Of a stretch of 7,223 nt of DNA, positions 1-6,378 are shown piece after piece. The position numbers and the translations under genes were made by a program. The stretch is from Chloroflexota bacterium (GTDB taxonomy: Bacteria > Chloroflexota > Dormibacteria > CF-121): assembly GCA_005889395.1 (NCBI GenBank), contig VBFX01000050.1:1-7223 (forward strand). The letters are read 5' to 3'. Numbering within the stretch: position 1 is the first letter of the stretch; every line of letters begins with the position of its first letter. Under the pieces are notes generated by a model. It saw nothing but the letters and a program-made list of their open reading frames with translations, ran no database searches and was not told where the DNA came from.

Positions 1-403
1 TCAGGTAAAGCTCGGGTGCACCGAGTGGTAAGCAATCGAGGCGTGGAAGGATCTCGGTGCGGATCGTCAGCTCGATCCGCTGCATTCGGGCGTGGATCTC
101 TGGGGGTACACGGCCCGCTGCCGCCCCAATCTGATGTGCGAGCGACTTTTGAACCCGCTCGGGATCGAATCCAAAACGGCTGACGCGCCCGTTACTGCGG
201 ACGGACAAGGCGCCGGCGAGGTAGAGCCCAACGACCAGGAACAGACCCTGCACGCCGACCGGGTCGATCAGGATGAGCCCAGCGCCTACCAGCGCCAGCG
301 CAGAACCGGTCAGGTTACGTCGGCTGGTCACGTATGACACGAGCCCGCGCCCTGGAGCGGACGCGGGCAGCGACGAGCGGTATGGCGCGATCGCGCTTCC
401 CAT
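1..403 (-). CDS. XpaC-like small membrane protein, 3' end off the window
   Basis: Reading leftward from ATG at 403, an open frame of 134 codons reaches base 1 without a stop, so the C-terminal part is missing. The start has a good ribosome site (AGGAG at 410-414, 6-nt spacer). Residues 1-30 are a basic, Ser/Pro/Ala-rich N-terminus. Residues about 31-46 and 48-67 are two hydrophobic membrane segments. From residue 80 on there is a soluble, probably helical part with an ILPRL...LP...LYL pattern (residues 118-134). As I recall the family, this resembles the conserved middle of XpaC-like proteins (named for 5-bromo-4-chloroindolyl phosphate hydrolysis), which often lie beside telA. The 15-nt gap to the TelA gene and shared strand imply one operon. 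The true activity of XpaC proteins is not known. The family call rests on this short pattern plus context; it could also be an unrelated two-helix membrane protein. Confidence 0.65.
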   Translation of the reverse strand, partial: MGSAIAPYRSSLPASAPGRGLVSYVTSRRNLTGSALALVGAGLILIDPVGVQGLFLVVGLYLAGALSVRSNGRVSRFGFDPERVQKSLAHQIGAAAGRVPPEIHARMQRIELTIRTEILPRLDCLPLGAPELYL

Positions 404-409
404 GAACGT

Positions 410-414
410 CTCCT
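410..414 (-). promoter_or_regulatory. Shine-Dalgarno site of the XpaC-like gene
   Basis: AGGAG on the minus strand lies 6 nt before ATG 403 and inside the 15-nt gap after the TelA stop. It fixes the start of the downstream gene and supports co-translation from one transcript. Confidence 0.75.
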
Positions 415-418
415 GTTG

Positions 419-1615
419 CTAGGGCGTGCGCACCGGCAGTTTCAGCTCCTCCGGGATTGCGGCGAGCTCGGTTGCCGGCGCCTCGTGCGCGCGTTCCAGG
501 TACGTCTGTGCGCGCGCGACCTCCCTGGAGAGCGCATCGATCGTCTGCCGCATGGTCTCGAGCGCCTGAAGCTTGGAGGCATCGATGGTGTCGATCGTGG
601 CGTAGATATTGGCAAAGGCTGCCTGCAGTTTCTCGATGCTGACGGTGGCGTTCGCCGCTTGCTCATGCACACCGGACGATTGCTGGCGCAGCATCGCCGA
701 GGTGCCCTCGATCATGTCGGCGGTCGTATCGTTCAGTGCGCCAATCTGATCCAGCACGAGTTTCTGGTTGACCAGACCCTGCGCCGTCATCACTGCCTTG
801 CGCAGCGCGGACACCGTGGTCGTGGTCGCGCGATCGACGCCCTTGACGAGTTCGAGATTGTTTTTGCGGACGAGCTGGAGCGCCAGGTAGCCCTGGGCAC
901 TGACGGCAAGCTGGGTGGCGAGATCCTGCGTTTTCTGGCGAACGTAGAAGAGGCAGTCCTCGCGCAACGTCTTCGCCCGCTCAGGATCCTGCTCCTGCAC
1001 CTCCCGGATGCGAGCATCGAGTGCGGCATCCATCCTGCGGGCGAGGTAGAGGTATTGCTTGAGCCGGTCCATCACGGCCCACAGGTTGACCTTCTCCTGC
1101 TCGATCGCGGCGTTGTCCTTGAGCAGCTCGTCCTGCCCCCGGTAGAGCGACTGCACGATCGCGTTGAGGTGACCCTGGGCCGACTCGTACTTTCCGAAGT
1201 AATCCCGAAGCCGGTTGCCCAGCGGCAGGACGCCGAAGAGCCGGCGACGGTCGAGCAGCCCGCGGTCGGAGGGGTCGAGGTCTTCAACAGTACGCCGCAG
1301 TTGGAGCAGAGCGCTTGAGACGGAAGATTTGTCTTGCGCGCGGGCGAGCGCGCCGACCGGCCGATCGAGCATCCGGTTGGAAACGCTGGCGGATTGTTTG
1401 ATCTCCTCGTTGCCGAGTGCGTGGATGCCGTCAACTTTTTTCTTGAAGGCCTCCGAGCGGGGATCGGCGGCCAGCAGCCCGTCGAGGTAGGCGGCAACGG
1501 CGGCGTCGAGACGCGCGGTCGTTTGCGGGTCGAGCGGGATCATTGGGGCAGGGGTCGCCTCCGGGTCGGCTGGCGTCAGGGAAAGGTCAGAGGTCGCCTC
1601 GACCGTCGTGCGCAT
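419..1615 (-). CDS. telA: TelA-family toxic anion resistance protein
   Basis: This encodes 398 residues, the usual length for the TelA/KlaA family, first linked to tellurite resistance and found more widely in cell-envelope and stress tolerance; the biochemical mechanism is unclear. No signal peptide or membrane segment is visible, so it should be cytoplasmic, perhaps working with the membrane protein encoded next to it. Most of the protein is helical and coiled-coil-like. The family signature is clear in the C-terminal half: TQDLATQLAVSAQGYLAL (229-246), NN.EL.KGVDRA (252-262), TTV.ALRKAV (266-275), QKLVLDQI (284-291), TS..LRQQ (305-312) and IDTIDASK (341-348). The frame is open to an ATG at 1684, but I choose ATG 1615 because a strong AAGGAG sits 7 nt before it and the extra 23 residues would be basic and unlike the family. 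It is divergent from the aldehyde dehydrogenase gene. Confidence 0.93.
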   Translation of the reverse strand: MRTTVEATSDLSLTPADPEATPAPMIPLDPQTTARLDAAVAAYLDGLLAADPRSEAFKKKVDGIHALGNEEIKQSASVSNRMLDRPVGALARAQDKSSVSSALLQLRRTVEDLDPSDRGLLDRRRLFGVLPLGNRLRDYFGKYESAQGHLNAIVQSLYRGQDELLKDNAAIEQEKVNLWAVMDRLKQYLYLARRMDAALDARIREVQEQDPERAKTLREDCLFYVRQKTQDLATQLAVSAQGYLALQLVRKNNLELVKGVDRATTTTVSALRKAVMTAQGLVNQKLVLDQIGALNDTTADMIEGTSAMLRQQSSGVHEQAANATVSIEKLQAAFANIYATIDTIDASKLQALETMRQTIDALSREVARAQTYLERAHEAPATELAAIPEELKLPVRTP

Positions 1616-1622
1616 GGACTCG

Positions 1623-1628
1623 CTCCTT
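1623..1628 (-). promoter_or_regulatory. Shine-Dalgarno site that sets the TelA start
   Basis: AAGGAG on the minus strand, with a 7-nt spacer to ATG 1615. It is the strongest ribosome site in the window and argues against the longer frame that begins at 1684. Confidence 0.8.
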
Positions 1629-1630
1629 TT

Positions 1631-1752
1631 GCTAAGCCCGCGGGTGGATACAGACTGGTTTTTCCCGAAAATCGGCCTTCTCACACGTGAAAAACCTGCC
1701 CCCCGTGCGTGACACGTCGGAATGAATTCGGGACGGCAACAGTAGGCTTAGC
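1631..1752. repeat. Pair of 8-bp inverted repeats flanking the divergent region
   Basis: GCTAAGCC at 1631-1638 and its exact reverse complement GGCTTAGC at 1745-1752. Read toward each gene, GGCTTAGC stands just before the TelA ribosome site and just before the aldehyde dehydrogenase start. An exact 8-bp pair can arise by chance in a region this size, so a regulatory role is only a possibility. Confidence 0.35.
1741..1748 (+). promoter_or_regulatory. -10-like or weak ribosome-binding element before aldehyde dehydrogenase
   Basis: Two readings overlap here. TAGGCT at 1743-1748 fits a TANNNT -10 box exactly 7 nt before GTG 1756, the geometry of a leaderless promoter. AGTAGG at 1741-1746 differs from AGGAGG at one base and has a 9-nt spacer, so it could be a weak Shine-Dalgarno site. 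No clear -35 box lies at the expected distance. The sequence alone does not decide between them. Confidence 0.35.
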
Positions 1753-1755
1753 GAT

Positions 1756-3204
1756 GTGAAGGCCAGCGAGATCGACGGGCGGATGTTCCTCGACGGCGAG
1801 CGGGTCTGGGCACGGGCCGGCGCGACCATCGACGCCATCGATCCGGCGACCGCCGAGGTATTCGCCAGGGTGGCCCTGGGCGACCAAGCTGACGTCGACG
1901 CGGCGGTGGCGTCGGCCCGGGCGGCGATGGGCGCATGGGCGGGACTACCGCCGGTACGTCGCGTTCGACTCTTGAACCGGCTCGCCCAAGTCCTCGGCGA
2001 GCACAGCCGGGAGCTGGCCGAGCTGGAGAGCCTCGATGTCGGCAAGCCCCTGCGCCAGGCGGAAGACGACGTCGCGGCGGCCGTCGGCTACTTCGAATAC
2101 TTCGCCGGCGTTGCCGACAAGGTCTTCGGCTCGAGCATTCCCCTGGGAAAAGGCTTCGTCGACTTCACGCTTCGCGAGCCGCTCGGCGTGTCCGCCCAGA
2201 TCGTTCCCTGGAACTACCCGCTGCGGCTTGCCTCGCGGGGGATCGCGCCCGCGCTGGCGTGCGGCAATGCCGTCGTGGCAAAACCGGCCGCGGAGGCCGG
2301 CTTCAGTATCATCCGGCTGGCGGAGCTGGCGCTGGAGGCGGGCCTGCCGGCCGGCGTCTTCAACGTGGTGACCGGCGGGAGAGAAACCGGCGCGGCGCTT
2401 GCCTCGCATGCCGGCATCAACCACATCACCTTCACCGGTTCTGTCCCAACCGGCATCGCGATCATGAAAGCCGCCGCGGACAACGTCGTGCCGGTCACAC
2501 TCGAGCTCGGCGGCAAGTCGGCGAACATCGTCTTTGCCGACGCCGACCTGGAACGGGCTGCCGTATCCGCCGCCACGACGCTGATGCAGAACTCGGCACA
2601 AACGTGCACCGCCCCGACACGACTCTTACTCGAGGAGCCGGCTCATGACCGCTTCGTCGAGGTGCTCGCGACGCGGATCGCGACGATCCGCCTGGGTCGC
2701 GGGCTAGACAACCCGGACATGGGCCCGGTCGTCAGCGAGCGCCAGATGCAGCGCGTCCTCGGCTTCATCGGCGCCGGGGTAAAGGACGGGGCGAGGGCGG
2801 TGGCAGGTGGCCGCCGCGCGGACGGCGCCGGACTTCAGCGCGGTTACTTCATCGAGCCGACCCTCCTCGACGAGGTCGCACGGGGAACCGCGCTCGAGCA
2901 GGAAGAGATCTTCGGCCCGGTGCTGACCGTGACCACCTTTGCATCAGTGGATGAGGCGATCGCGATCGCCAACGGTACGCCCTACGGGCTGGTGACCGGG
3001 ATCTGGACGCGCGACCTGAGCCGGGCACTGACTCTCGCCACGGCGGTGAAATCAGGACAGGTGCGCGTCAACAGCTACAGCGTCGAAGGCAGTATCGGCT
3101 TGCCCTTTGGCGGTTACAAGCGAAGTGGCTTCGGGCGCGAGCAGGGCGTCGAGGCGCTGGCGAACTACACCCAGGTCAAGAACGTGATGATCAACTTCGG
3201 TTGA
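1756..3204 (+). CDS. NAD(P)-dependent aldehyde dehydrogenase
   Basis: This 482-residue protein has the normal length of the ALDH superfamily and should oxidise an aldehyde to its carboxylic acid in the cytoplasm with NAD+ or NADP+. The order of motifs is complete: the PWNYP oxyanion Asn (N153), cofactor-binding Lys (K176), ITFTGS loop (224-229), general base Glu in LELGGKS (E250), catalytic Cys in NSAQTC (C284), EEIFGP with the ribose-binding Glu (E384), and PFGGYKRSGFGRE near the end (450-461). No signal peptide or membrane segment is seen. PWNYP and the overall pattern resemble the betaine-aldehyde and semialdehyde group, but the substrate cannot be assigned. GTG 1756 is chosen because it gives a normal N-terminus before the FLDGE strand; ATG 1783 is the alternative and would trim 9 residues. 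The next gene starts 29 nt after the stop, probably on the same transcript. Confidence 0.95.
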   Translation: MKASEIDGRMFLDGERVWARAGATIDAIDPATAEVFARVALGDQADVDAAVASARAAMGAWAGLPPVRRVRLLNRLAQVLGEHSRELAELESLDVGKPLRQAEDDVAAAVGYFEYFAGVADKVFGSSIPLGKGFVDFTLREPLGVSAQIVPWNYPLRLASRGIAPALACGNAVVAKPAAEAGFSIIRLAELALEAGLPAGVFNVVTGGRETGAALASHAGINHITFTGSVPTGIAIMKAAADNVVPVTLELGGKSANIVFADADLERAAVSAATTLMQNSAQTCTAPTRLLLEEPAHDRFVEVLATRIATIRLGRGLDNPDMGPVVSERQMQRVLGFIGAGVKDGARAVAGGRRADGAGLQRGYFIEPTLLDEVARGTALEQEEIFGPVLTVTTFASVDEAIAIANGTPYGLVTGIWTRDLSRALTLATAVKSGQVRVNSYSVEGSIGLPFGGYKRSGFGREQGVEALANYTQVKNVMINFG

Positions 3205-3233
3205 GGGTAAGACTGGCGTAAGTCGCTGCCGTT

Positions 3234-5354
3234 GTGGCAGCGTTAGCGGCGGAAATGCTGCTCGAGCTCGTCCTTTTCTTTACCCTGGCCGCCGCGGTCA
3301 CGACCGCGGCCGTGATGGTTCCGGGACTGGTCCGGGCGAACGCCTGGGCCGGCATCCCGCTCGCGCTCGCCAGCTTGATCGGCGCCGGCTGGCTGACAGG
3401 GCTGATCGTGCACGATCCCGTAGCGGCGACCATTCTTCCGCTGTTCGGCGTGGGCGTCGTCGTCGAGACCCGCCGCCACCTTCCGCAATGGAGCTTCCTC
3501 GCCGCGGAACTCCTGTCGGCTTTGCTGGTGGCGTCGGTCGTGTACCTGATCTATGCGGGCGCTCAACCGTTTGTCGACCGCCTGAGTCTCCTGGGGATCG
3601 CCGGTTCCTTCGTCCTGCTCCTGCTCGAGGCGAGCGCCCTGGCGCTCAGCGTCTATTACCTGTTTGAGATCCTGGACGTCTTCAGCCGGCGGACCCGAAT
3701 CGCCCATCGCGCCGAATCCTCGTATCAGCCTCCCGTTGCCATCCAGGTCCCCTGCTACAACGAGCCGATCGAGGTCCTCCGAGAGACGTTGACCGCGCTT
3801 TCCCACATCGATTACCCCAACGTCGTCGTCCAGGTCGTCGACAACAACACCAAGGACCCGCAGGTATGGCGTCCGCTCGAGGTGCTTTGCGCCGAGCTGG
3901 GATCGCGCTTTCAGTTCATCCATCTCGATCCCTGGCCCGGCTACAAGGCGGGCGCGCTCAACGAAGCCACTCGGCGCTTGCCGGCGCACGTCACCATCCT
4001 CGGCATCGTCGATGCCGATTACATCGTCAGACCGGGCTTCCTGAAAGAAATGGTCGGCCACTTCGCCGATGACCGGGTCGCCTTCGTGCAGACACCACAG
4101 AACTATCGGGATTGGAAGGACAGCGGCTATCTGCGCGGCCTCTTTTACAGCTATCTCTATTTCTTCGACGTGACGATGCCGGCCCGCGCCAACCGCAACG
4201 CCATCATCTTTGCCGGGACGATGGGCTTGATCCGGCGGTCGGTCCTGGAAGGGATCGGCGGTTGGGAGGAAAGCGTCATCACCGTGGACGCCGAGGCAAG
4301 CCTTCGCATGCTTGGGCTCGGTTCCGTCGGTGTCTTTGAGCCGACCGCCTGGGGCGAAGGCCTGATGCCGCTGAGTTTCGACGGCCTCAAGAAGCAACGA
4401 TTCCGTTGGGCGCTCGGCGGCATCCAGATCCTTCGCCGGCAGTGGCGGGAGCTGCTGCCGTTTACCCGGCATCGGTTGCACCTCAGCTGGGGCCAGCGCC
4501 TCCACTACCTCTTCGGCAGCGTGCACTGGTTCGGCGATCTGCTGACGGTTGGCTTTACCCTCCTCCTGCTAGTGACCGCCGTCGCCGCCACCATCCATCA
4601 CCGACTTCCCGTTCGCGAGCTGACCGGTCCCATCCTCATCGTGCCGCTCGCCTTTCTGGTGACCGGTGTGCTGCGCGGACTCTGGGCGTTGCGGCGCGCC
4701 GAGCGGTGTAGTTGGGGTGACGCGTTGCGCGCGCTCGGCATCTGGTTTGCCTTGAGCTGGGTCGTGACGCTTGCCGTCGTACGCGGATTGCTCAGCCGGC
4801 AGGCAGCCTTCTTGCGCACGCCGAAGCAGAAGGCCGGAGGCAACCGGCTTTGGCCGGCGGTGCGCTCATCGGCGGTGGAGTCGACGCTCGCGCTGTTCGC
4901 CCTTGTCGGGGCGATCGTCATGCTGCTCGCCGCGCCCGCAATCCCGACCGCCATTCTCGCGCTCATGCTCCTCTTCGAGGCCTGGATCTTTGGCAGCGCG
5001 CCGTGGGCGAGCTTCGCGGCGGAAGGGATCCAGCTGACCCCCTTCCGACGGATCTACGGCCGGTCCGCACAGAACACCGGCGAGCGCCCCGACGTATCCA
5101 CGCGGGCCGCCGCCTTGATTCCCGGCGCGCTGGCCCTGGTCGTGACCGGTGTCCTGGCATACGGTCTGCTGAACGCGCCGCCCGAAAGCGGCCCTCCGCG
5201 ACAGGCCGACCTGCCGACGATTGGAACCATCACGCAGCGGCAGCTCCCCGCGACCGGGCCTGCTCCCACCCCAACGATCACCTCCACACCGACACCGGCC
5301 TCGACGCCGTCGCCGAGCCCGACGCCGTCGCCCAGCGCGTCGTCCAGCCCCTAG
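3234..5354 (+). CDS. BcsA-like membrane family 2 glycosyltransferase with Pro/Thr/Ser tail
   Basis: This 706-residue integral membrane protein probably polymerises a surface polysaccharide from nucleotide sugars, as in the cellulose/hyaluronan synthase group. Four or five hydrophobic segments (about 8-31, 38-59, 62-77, 87-109, 118-146) precede a cytoplasmic GT2 domain: VPCYNEP (172-178), first Asp in VVDNN (D203), KAGALNEA (238-245), DAD (260-262), TPQNY (287-291), the TED position read as TVD (350-352), and QRFRW as QxxRW (388-392). About five or six more membrane segments follow (434-454, 464-484, 500-519, 549-567, 568-589, 625-646), with the FLRTPK motif at 526-531 that is common in this group. 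The last 30 residues are almost only P, T, S and A. No PilZ domain is visible, unlike BcsA. The sugar is unknown. GTG 3234 gives the longest frame after the in-frame TAA at 3219; ATG 3255 is an equal alternative, and neither has a clear ribosome site. Confidence 0.9.
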   Translation: MAALAAEMLLELVLFFTLAAAVTTAAVMVPGLVRANAWAGIPLALASLIGAGWLTGLIVHDPVAATILPLFGVGVVVETRRHLPQWSFLAAELLSALLVASVVYLIYAGAQPFVDRLSLLGIAGSFVLLLLEASALALSVYYLFEILDVFSRRTRIAHRAESSYQPPVAIQVPCYNEPIEVLRETLTALSHIDYPNVVVQVVDNNTKDPQVWRPLEVLCAELGSRFQFIHLDPWPGYKAGALNEATRRLPAHVTILGIVDADYIVRPGFLKEMVGHFADDRVAFVQTPQNYRDWKDSGYLRGLFYSYLYFFDVTMPARANRNAIIFAGTMGLIRRSVLEGIGGWEESVITVDAEASLRMLGLGSVGVFEPTAWGEGLMPLSFDGLKKQRFRWALGGIQILRRQWRELLPFTRHRLHLSWGQRLHYLFGSVHWFGDLLTVGFTLLLLVTAVAATIHHRLPVRELTGPILIVPLAFLVTGVLRGLWALRRAERCSWGDALRALGIWFALSWVVTLAVVRGLLSRQAAFLRTPKQKAGGNRLWPAVRSSAVESTLALFALVGAIVMLLAAPAIPTAILALMLLFEAWIFGSAPWASFAAEGIQLTPFRRIYGRSAQNTGERPDVSTRAAALIPGALALVVTGVLAYGLLNAPPESGPPRQADLPTIGTITQRQLPATGPAPTPTITSTPTPASTPSPSPTPSPSASSSP
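5303..5338 (+). repeat. Two tandem 18-bp units in the glycosyltransferase tail
   Basis: 5303-5320 and 5321-5338 match at 16 of 18 bases and encode TPSPSP then TPSPSA. The repeat lies inside the coding region and accounts for part of the low-complexity C-terminal tail; copy number could vary between relatives. Confidence 0.7.
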
Positions 5355-5360
5355 GGCTGG
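5344..5360. terminator. Hairpin at the convergent gene junction, possible bidirectional terminator
   Basis: CCAGCCC (5344-5350) and GGGCTGG (5354-5360) form a perfect 7-bp GC-rich stem around a 3-nt loop, CTA. The stop codons of both convergent genes lie in the loop and first stem base. There is no T tract on either side, so it is not a classic intrinsic terminator. With no other intergenic space it is the only candidate terminator structure here. Confidence 0.4.
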
Positions 5361-6301
5361 TTCAGCTGGGCAAGCAGGGCCAGCCCGTCGAGATCCTCGA
5401 GCTGATACCACTGGAACATCACGCGCTCGATGCCAACGGCCGACCAGGCATTGAGCTGCGAGGCCGCTTGATCCGGTGTCCCCACGATCCAGCCGCGCCG
5501 CCGTAGCTCCTCCGACGCGGCGGCCGGCGGCACGCCCGCGAGTGCACCCAGGAAGGACTGCATCCAGCGGCCCTTTTCAGTCACCTCGTTCGCATCGCGG
5601 CCGATCAACGCGCCGCCCATCCAGGAGCGCCGAATCGTCGAAGGATCGCGGCCAACCGCCCGGCAGTGTTCTTCGAGCTTGGCGCGCTTGACCCGATACA
5701 CCTCCGGAGTCTGGGCGTGACTGTTCCACTCGTCGGCCTCGCGGGCCACGACGCGAAGCAGCCGGACTTCGCCGTCACCCCCGATGAGGAGCGGCGGAGC
5801 CGGTTGTTGCTGGGGGCGCGGATATGCCGCGGCGCCGCGCAGCGGGTAGTAGCGTTCTTCGAGATCGACCGGTCCGCCGGTCCACAGGGCCTTGATGACG
5901 GCAATGCCTTCCTCGAGACGGTCGAAGCGTTCCTTGAGCGGGGGAAGACCGATCCCAAAGGCCTCGTGCTCGGCGACATTCCATCCGGCGCCGACCCCGA
6001 GCACCAGCCGGCCGCCGGAGAGGAGGTCGACCGCGGCGGCCATCCGGGCGAGCAGGGCCGGGTGCCGAAACGTCATCGGGCTCACCAGCGGGCCGAAGCG
6101 GATCCGGTGCGTGCGTTGCGCCAGCGCCGTCAGCGACGTCCAGCATTCGAGCGCCGGCCGCTGCCGATCCCCGCTCAGGCTGAAGAAATGATCCGAGCGC
6201 CACAGCGAGTCGAGGGCGAGCTCTTCGACGCAATCAGCGATTCGAAACCAGTGCTCCCAGGTCAGCCCCTCCTGGGCCTCGATCATCACCCCGACCTTCA
6301 T
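5351..6301 (-). CDS. LLM-class (luciferase-like) F420-dependent oxidoreductase
   Basis: This 316-residue soluble protein has the length and fold pattern of bacterial luciferase-like (LLM) TIM-barrel oxidoreductases, most like the group annotated as F420-dependent. Such enzymes move hydride between reduced deazaflavin F420 and an organic substrate; the substrate here is unknown. Visible marks are LWRSDHFF (33-40), the core stretch GPLVSPMTFRHP then LLSGGRLVLGVGAGW (70-107), FDRLEEG..VIKALW (126-140), PPLLIGGDGE with READEWN (169-193) for the flavin phosphate side, and a late GTPDQAASQL (274-283). An FMN-using relative cannot be excluded from sequence. The start ATG 6301 gives the standard MKVGVMIE first strand; no Shine-Dalgarno site precedes it, but a -10-like TAACGT does. 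Its stop overlaps that of the convergent glycosyltransferase by sharing CTAG, and it is divergent from the pirin gene. Confidence 0.9.
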   Translation of the reverse strand: MKVGVMIEAQEGLTWEHWFRIADCVEELALDSLWRSDHFFSLSGDRQRPALECWTSLTALAQRTHRIRFGPLVSPMTFRHPALLARMAAAVDLLSGGRLVLGVGAGWNVAEHEAFGIGLPPLKERFDRLEEGIAVIKALWTGGPVDLEERYYPLRGAAAYPRPQQQPAPPLLIGGDGEVRLLRVVAREADEWNSHAQTPEVYRVKRAKLEEHCRAVGRDPSTIRRSWMGGALIGRDANEVTEKGRWMQSFLGALAGVPPAAASEELRRRGWIVGTPDQAASQLNAWSAVGIERVMFQWYQLEDLDGLALLAQLNQP

Positions 6302-6378
6302 CGCTGCTGACGTTAACGCAAAGACCGCGGCGACGCGACCGGAATAGCGGCCGCTGTGGCGCGGTTACAGCAGATGCG
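6302..6378. promoter_or_regulatory. Short divergent promoter region with a 10-bp palindrome
   Basis: The 77 nt between the oxidoreductase and pirin starts must contain both promoters. A perfect palindrome AGCGGCCGCT sits at 6346-6355, about 24 nt before the pirin start and 44 nt before the other. It could be a small operator for one regulator acting on both genes. On the pirin side TACAGC at 6366-6371 has leaderless-type spacing (7 nt) but a poor last base. Confidence 0.4.
6310..6315 (-). promoter_or_regulatory. Candidate -10 box of the F420 oxidoreductase gene
   Basis: TAACGT on the minus strand fits TANNNT and ends 8 nt before ATG 6301, so a transcript would have almost no leader. It lies in an 8-bp palindrome CGTTAACG (6311-6318). 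The -35 region is not convincing, and there is no ribosome site between this box and the start. Confidence 0.35.

Larger units (their letters stand above)
1616..1755. promoter_or_regulatory. Divergent intergenic region between TelA and aldehyde dehydrogenase genes
   Basis: These 140 nt must hold the promoters of both divergent units. I see no convincing -35/-10 pair for the TelA side. The region contains runs of T and A (around 1658-1671 and 1690-1694) that are less GC-rich than the genes, a CACGTG palindrome at 1684-1689, a short CCGA-AAA-TCGG inverted repeat at 1665-1675, and the 8-bp repeat GGCTTAGC once near each start. No small gene is supported here. Confidence 0.6.

Noticed and set aside
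92..337. 81-codon plus-strand open frame near the left edge
   Set aside because: It is antisense to the partial XpaC-like gene, which has a good ribosome site, membrane segments and operon context.
416..1318. 300-codon plus-strand open frame antisense to the TelA gene
   Set aside because: The protein has no recognisable family pattern and is rich in Arg, Leu and Gly, as expected of the reverse frame of a GC-rich gene; the minus-strand TelA motifs are decisive.
1640..1660. Possible minus-strand promoter for the TelA operon
   Set aside because: TGTATC could be a -10 box, but only three bases fit the consensus and no acceptable -35 lies at the right distance.
1616..1684. N-terminal extension of TelA to ATG 1684
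   Set aside because: The extra 23 residues are unlike the family, and a strong AAGGAG site sits right before ATG 1615.
1945..2601. 218-codon minus-strand open frame inside the aldehyde dehydrogenase gene
   Set aside because: It is a reverse-frame shadow of a complete ALDH with all catalytic motifs.
3243..4526. 427-codon minus-strand open frame over the glycosyltransferase
   Set aside because: It mirrors the N-terminal and GT2 parts of a clearly real membrane enzyme; its product is charged, without domains, and there is no ribosome site.
5666..6310. 214-codon plus-strand open frame over the F420 oxidoreductase
   Set aside because: It is antisense to a gene with clear LLM motifs and has no family pattern of its own.
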